Positions 5,603 to 7,683 of a stretch of DNA of 7,683 nucleotides are shown piece by piece (the first letter of the stretch is position 1; every line of letters starts with the position of its first letter). The translations under genes were made by a program, and so were the position numbers. The DNA lies in the NCBI GenBank assembly GCA_002495205.1, contig DAEE01000035.1, positions 1 through 7,683 of the forward strand, in the 5' to 3' direction. The stretch is from Thaumarchaeota archaeon UBA183 (GTDB taxonomy: Archaea; Thermoproteota; Nitrososphaeria; Nitrososphaerales; UBA183). The notes below the pieces were generated by a model. It saw only the letters and a program-made list of their open reading frames with translations, ran no database searches and was not told the origin of the DNA.

Positions 5603-6247
5603 ATGAGCTTTGCATCCAATTGGGAAAGGAAGGACAGGGGCCCCGGCCTGCTGGATAGGCTGCGGGGAACCGTCCAGGCGCCCACTTCGCTGAAATCCCA
5701 GATTGAGCAGGCGAACAGGCAGATCCGCCTCCTGATATCGCAGCTTGACAGCACCGTGAACCGCATCAAGCAGCGCGACTCTACCATATTCAAGAACGTC
5801 GTCTCCTCCTTGGCCAAGCACGACATGCAGCACGCGGCTGTCTACGCCAACGAGCTGGCAGAGGTCAGGAAGATGGGCAAGATGGTGACCCAGGCGCAGC
5901 TCGCCATGGAACAGATCTCCCTGAGGCTAGGGACGATCAACGATTTGGGCGAGATCGCGAGCACCCTCGCCCCGGCAGTGTCGGTCATCAGGAACATGAA
6001 GGAGGGCCTCAGCGTTGCGCTCCCCGAGGCCGACAAGGAGATGGGCGAAATTTCCAGCCTGCTGAGCAGCGTGCTGGTCGACGCGAGCACCACCGGCGGG
6101 TTCTCCCTCAACTTCGACGCAGCCAACGAGGACGCACAGAAGGTCCTCGAAGAAGCCTCAACCGTGGCGGAGCAGAGGATGAAGGAGAGCTTCCCTGAGA
6201 TCCCGGCGGGGGTCATCGTGCCGGAAGACGAAGGCCTCACGACCTAG
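5603..6247 (+). CDS. cdvB: ESCRT-III / Snf7-family cell-division protein (CdvB1/B2 type)
   Basis: A 214-aa Snf7-domain protein homologous to archaeal CdvB, which polymerises on membranes during Cdv cell division and vesicle release. It begins with a basic linker and amphipathic start (MSFASNWERKDRGPGLLDRL). A long helical hairpin follows, including LISQLDSTVNRIKQRDSTIF (44-63) and the strongly conserved ANELAEVRKMGKMVTQAQLA (82-101). LAPAVSVIRNM (122-132), PEADKEMGEISSLLSSVLVD (141-160) and NFDAANEDAQKVLEEA (170-185) come next. The C-terminal tail contains FPEIP (197-201), resembling a MIM2 peptide that binds the Vps4-like ATPase CdvC. The length matches the short paralogues CdvB1/B2; there is no C-terminal winged-helix region of the kind that binds CdvA. 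Neither cdvA nor cdvC is in the window. The frame is open to a TTG at 5573 and an ATG at 5588; I chose 5603 from the GGAGGG and TATA positions and from where similarity starts. Confidence 0.93.
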   Translation: MSFASNWERKDRGPGLLDRLRGTVQAPTSLKSQIEQANRQIRLLISQLDSTVNRIKQRDSTIFKNVVSSLAKHDMQHAAVYANELAEVRKMGKMVTQAQLAMEQISLRLGTINDLGEIASTLAPAVSVIRNMKEGLSVALPEADKEMGEISSLLSSVLVDASTTGGFSLNFDAANEDAQKVLEEASTVAEQRMKESFPEIPAGVIVPEDEGLTT

Positions 6248-6320
6248 CCGCCCTCTCAGAAATCATCCGGGCAACCGCGGTCGTCGCACGTCGCCATGAC
6301 CATGGGCTCCCGGCGCCCGA

Positions 6321-6335
6321 TTCAACCGGTTTGAA
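6321..6335. repeat. Near-palindrome upstream of the CAP gene promoter
   Basis: TTCAACCGGTTTGAA contains the perfect 8-bp palindrome AACCGGTT, flanked by TTC and GAA with one extra T on the right side. It ends about 20 bp upstream of the TATA-like box, a position where an archaeal transcription regulator could bind. It could also be chance in a GC-rich spacer. Confidence 0.35.
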
Positions 6336-6355
6336 CACCTCCGAAATACGATTGT

Positions 6356-6363
6356 CTTAATAC
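6356..6363 (+). promoter_or_regulatory. TATA box of the CAP-domain protein gene
   Basis: CTTAATAC lies about 28 nt (centre to codon) before the TTG at 6388, which predicts a leaderless transcript starting at or next to that codon. A purine run, GGAGGAG, at 6369-6375 falls between the box and the start. It is 12 nt from the TTG, too far for a normal ribosome binding site, and would not be in a leaderless message. Confidence 0.5.
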
Positions 6364-6387
6364 AGTCAGGAGGAGAAATTCTTCACT

Positions 6388-7584
6388 TTGCGAGTCAGCG
6401 GCGGTGCTGGGCGCTCCCTCTCCTCGTACGAGGGGCAGGCCGGCCAGCCCAGGTCCCACAGTACGGCAGCGTTGCTCCTCGCCGCACTCGTGCTGCTCGT
6501 GGCCTTCGTGGTCGCCGTTCCTTACATCCCGGCCGTCCTCAAGCAGAGCAATTCCTTCCTCTCCGGGTCCTCGTCGACCGGGCCCAGCACACTCACCTCC
6601 ACGACATCCAACGCGACCAGCGCATCCACAACCTCATCGACCGCGGCGAACGATGGGTGTTCTGTACCCGTCACTGTGAAGAATCTCGCTGCCCCGGACA
6701 TCATGAACGGTTCAGCCGACGTAGCCTATCCGTCAGACTACTGCGTCCTTTCTTCCTACGCCCTAGGGCTGATCAATCAGGACAGGGCTTCCAACGGCAC
6801 CGGCCTGGTGATCCTGGACTACAACCAGGCAGCCCAGCAGCACGCCGACTCCATGATGTACTACGGCTACTTCAGCCACTTCGACACGCAGGGGTACAAG
6901 CCGTACATGCGCTACTCTCTCCTGGGCGGCAGGGGCGCCGACTTCGAGAACGTCGCCTATTACTACTTCTCCATCCCCCACTTCACATCAACGAGCTCGG
7001 TAGAGGCCGCCATCAAGGACCTCGAGTACTCGATGGTCTACAACGACAGCTCCTGCTGCGGCAACGGCCACAGGTACAACATACTCGACCCGCTCCACAA
7101 CCAGGTCTCGATTGGGATTGCCTACAACAGCACAAGCGTGTACTTCGACGAGGAGTTCGAGAACAGCTACGCCAATCTCAGCGTCTCCGTTGCTCCCTCC
7201 ACGGCCGCGGACCCATACTACGTGACTCTGAAGGGGGTCCCGAACGGAGCCTTCCCACTCCCCAACTCACTTTACGTCGCCTTCGACAGCTCCCCCGTTC
7301 CATCCACGCCTGCGGGGCTCAACAGCGGCCCGCACGAGTACGGGCCAGGCACCCTAGAAGGCGGTGTCCTCCCGCGCATCGGCTTCTTCGGGGACTGCGG
7401 CCAGTTCAGCTCCGGGACCACCGTGTGCGCAGACACGTGGACAGTGACTTCCAAGACGCTGGACATCGCGTTCCCGCTGGAGCCATTCATCAAGAACTAC
7501 GGTCCTGGGGTGTACACCCTCTACCTCATCACAGGCTCGAGCACAGAATCTGCAATCACGTCGATCTGCGTCTTCGTCCCCTAG
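6388..7584 (+). CDS. Membrane-anchored CAP/SCP-domain surface protein
   Basis: A 398-aa extracytoplasmic protein. A basic N-terminus leads into a single hydrophobic helix (about 26-50, AALLLAALVLLVAFVVAVPY), which may be a signal anchor or a cleavable signal. A Ser/Thr-rich linker follows (about 54-88). A CAP (SCP/PR-1, YkwD-like) domain spans roughly 122-260, with the expected cavity residues: H152 in QQHADSM, H164 in YFSHFD, E187 in DFENVA and H228 in GHRYNILDP. A cysteine pair (C223, C224) sits just before the last histidine. The remaining 130 residues look like a beta-rich domain with no recognised family. Several N-x-S/T sites (for example NATS, NGTG, NSTS, NLSV) suit N-glycosylation on the archaeal surface. 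CAP domains bind lipids or glycans or act in adhesion, but the role here is unknown. The start is TTG, chosen from TATA spacing. The gene follows cdvB by 140 bp with its own promoter. Confidence 0.9.
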   Translation: MRVSGGAGRSLSSYEGQAGQPRSHSTAALLLAALVLLVAFVVAVPYIPAVLKQSNSFLSGSSSTGPSTLTSTTSNATSASTTSSTAANDGCSVPVTVKNLAAPDIMNGSADVAYPSDYCVLSSYALGLINQDRASNGTGLVILDYNQAAQQHADSMMYYGYFSHFDTQGYKPYMRYSLLGGRGADFENVAYYYFSIPHFTSTSSVEAAIKDLEYSMVYNDSSCCGNGHRYNILDPLHNQVSIGIAYNSTSVYFDEEFENSYANLSVSVAPSTAADPYYVTLKGVPNGAFPLPNSLYVAFDSSPVPSTPAGLNSGPHEYGPGTLEGGVLPRIGFFGDCGQFSSGTTVCADTWTVTSKTLDIAFPLEPFIKNYGPGVYTLYLITGSSTESAITSICVFVP

Positions 7585-7593
7585 TCGTGGGGG

Positions 7594-7683
7594 CTATGCC
7601 TGGCCCATCTCGGCCCTTATCGCCCGGGCGGTCTCCTCCATCTCGGCCGCGCTGAACCGCTTCCTGTCGAAGAACCTCCCCTT
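7594..7683 (-). CDS. 3' end of an unidentified gene (runs off right edge)
   Basis: The last 29 codons and the stop (TAG at 7596-7594) of a minus-strand gene. The visible peptide ends FFDRKRFSAAEMEETARAIR followed by AEMGQA, a charged helical C-terminus with no diagnostic motif. It converges on the CAP gene with a 9-bp gap. The call rests on the open frame and plausible composition only; I cannot assign a family from so short a piece. Confidence 0.5.
   Translation of the reverse strand, partial: KGRFFDRKRFSAAEMEETARAIRAEMGQA

Noticed and set aside
6369..6375. GGAGGAG considered as the ribosome binding site of the CAP gene
   Set aside because: It is 12 nt from the TTG, and the TATA box position predicts that the transcript starts downstream of it.
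6657..7655. 332-codon open frame overlapping the CAP gene in another frame
   Set aside because: Its translation is arginine/proline/leucine-rich with no recognisable domain, typical of a shifted frame, while the overlapping frame encodes a clear CAP domain.
1..7683. Search for mobile elements, CRISPR repeats, tRNA/rRNA genes and T-rich terminators
   Set aside because: No transposase or integrase motifs, no regularly spaced repeats, no tRNA-like T-loop sequences and no clear poly-T terminators after the genes were found by eye.

Overview
The window reads as a stretch of archaeal chromosome, high in G+C (estimated by eye at about 60%). Four things point to the Thermoproteota/'TACK' branch, and most plausibly to a Nitrososphaeria (Thaumarchaeota)-like lineage. 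There is an ESCRT-III/CdvB cell-division protein and a Dpo4-type Y-family DNA polymerase. Many genes have an AT-rich TATA-like box about 24-36 nt before the start codon, and several starts are TTG or GTG without a usable Shine-Dalgarno sequence, which is the leaderless-transcript pattern. The lineage call is inference; no rRNA or other taxonomic marker is present.

Layout, left to right. (1) A partial minus-strand gene for an uncharacterised charged, helical protein runs off the left edge and starts at a TTG near 350. (2) A near-symmetric TATA element (382-390) separates it from a plus-strand pair, a DUF72/YecE-family TIM-barrel protein followed after 7 nt by the Y-family polymerase dinB/dpo4. 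(3) A minus-strand MFS transporter converges on dinB, and their coding ends overlap by 52 bp. (4) A 3.5-3.7 kb intergenic region holds diverging promoters for the transporter and for a plus-strand small multi-pass membrane protein that resembles ECF-transporter S components. (5) A minus-strand cluster follows, transcribed leftward: nnrE (NAD(P)HX epimerase), a 58-aa zinc-ribbon protein, and a 77-aa two-helix membrane protein whose end overlaps the S-component-like gene by 19 bp. (6) Divergent from nnrE is a plus-strand CdvB/Snf7 protein of the short CdvB1/B2 type. (7) Next is a plus-strand membrane-anchored CAP/SCP-domain surface protein. (8) The last 90 bases hold the 3' end of another minus-strand gene.

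Most of this is housekeeping: lesion bypass, nucleotide-cofactor repair, membrane remodelling and transport. No mobile element, CRISPR array, tRNA, rRNA or phage gene is visible. I see no clear-cut new multi-gene system. The most worthwhile leads are the DUF72-dinB gene pair, the uncharacterised protein at the left edge that shares its promoter region, the unlisted zinc-ribbon gene next to nnrE, and the window-wide leaderless/TTG architecture.
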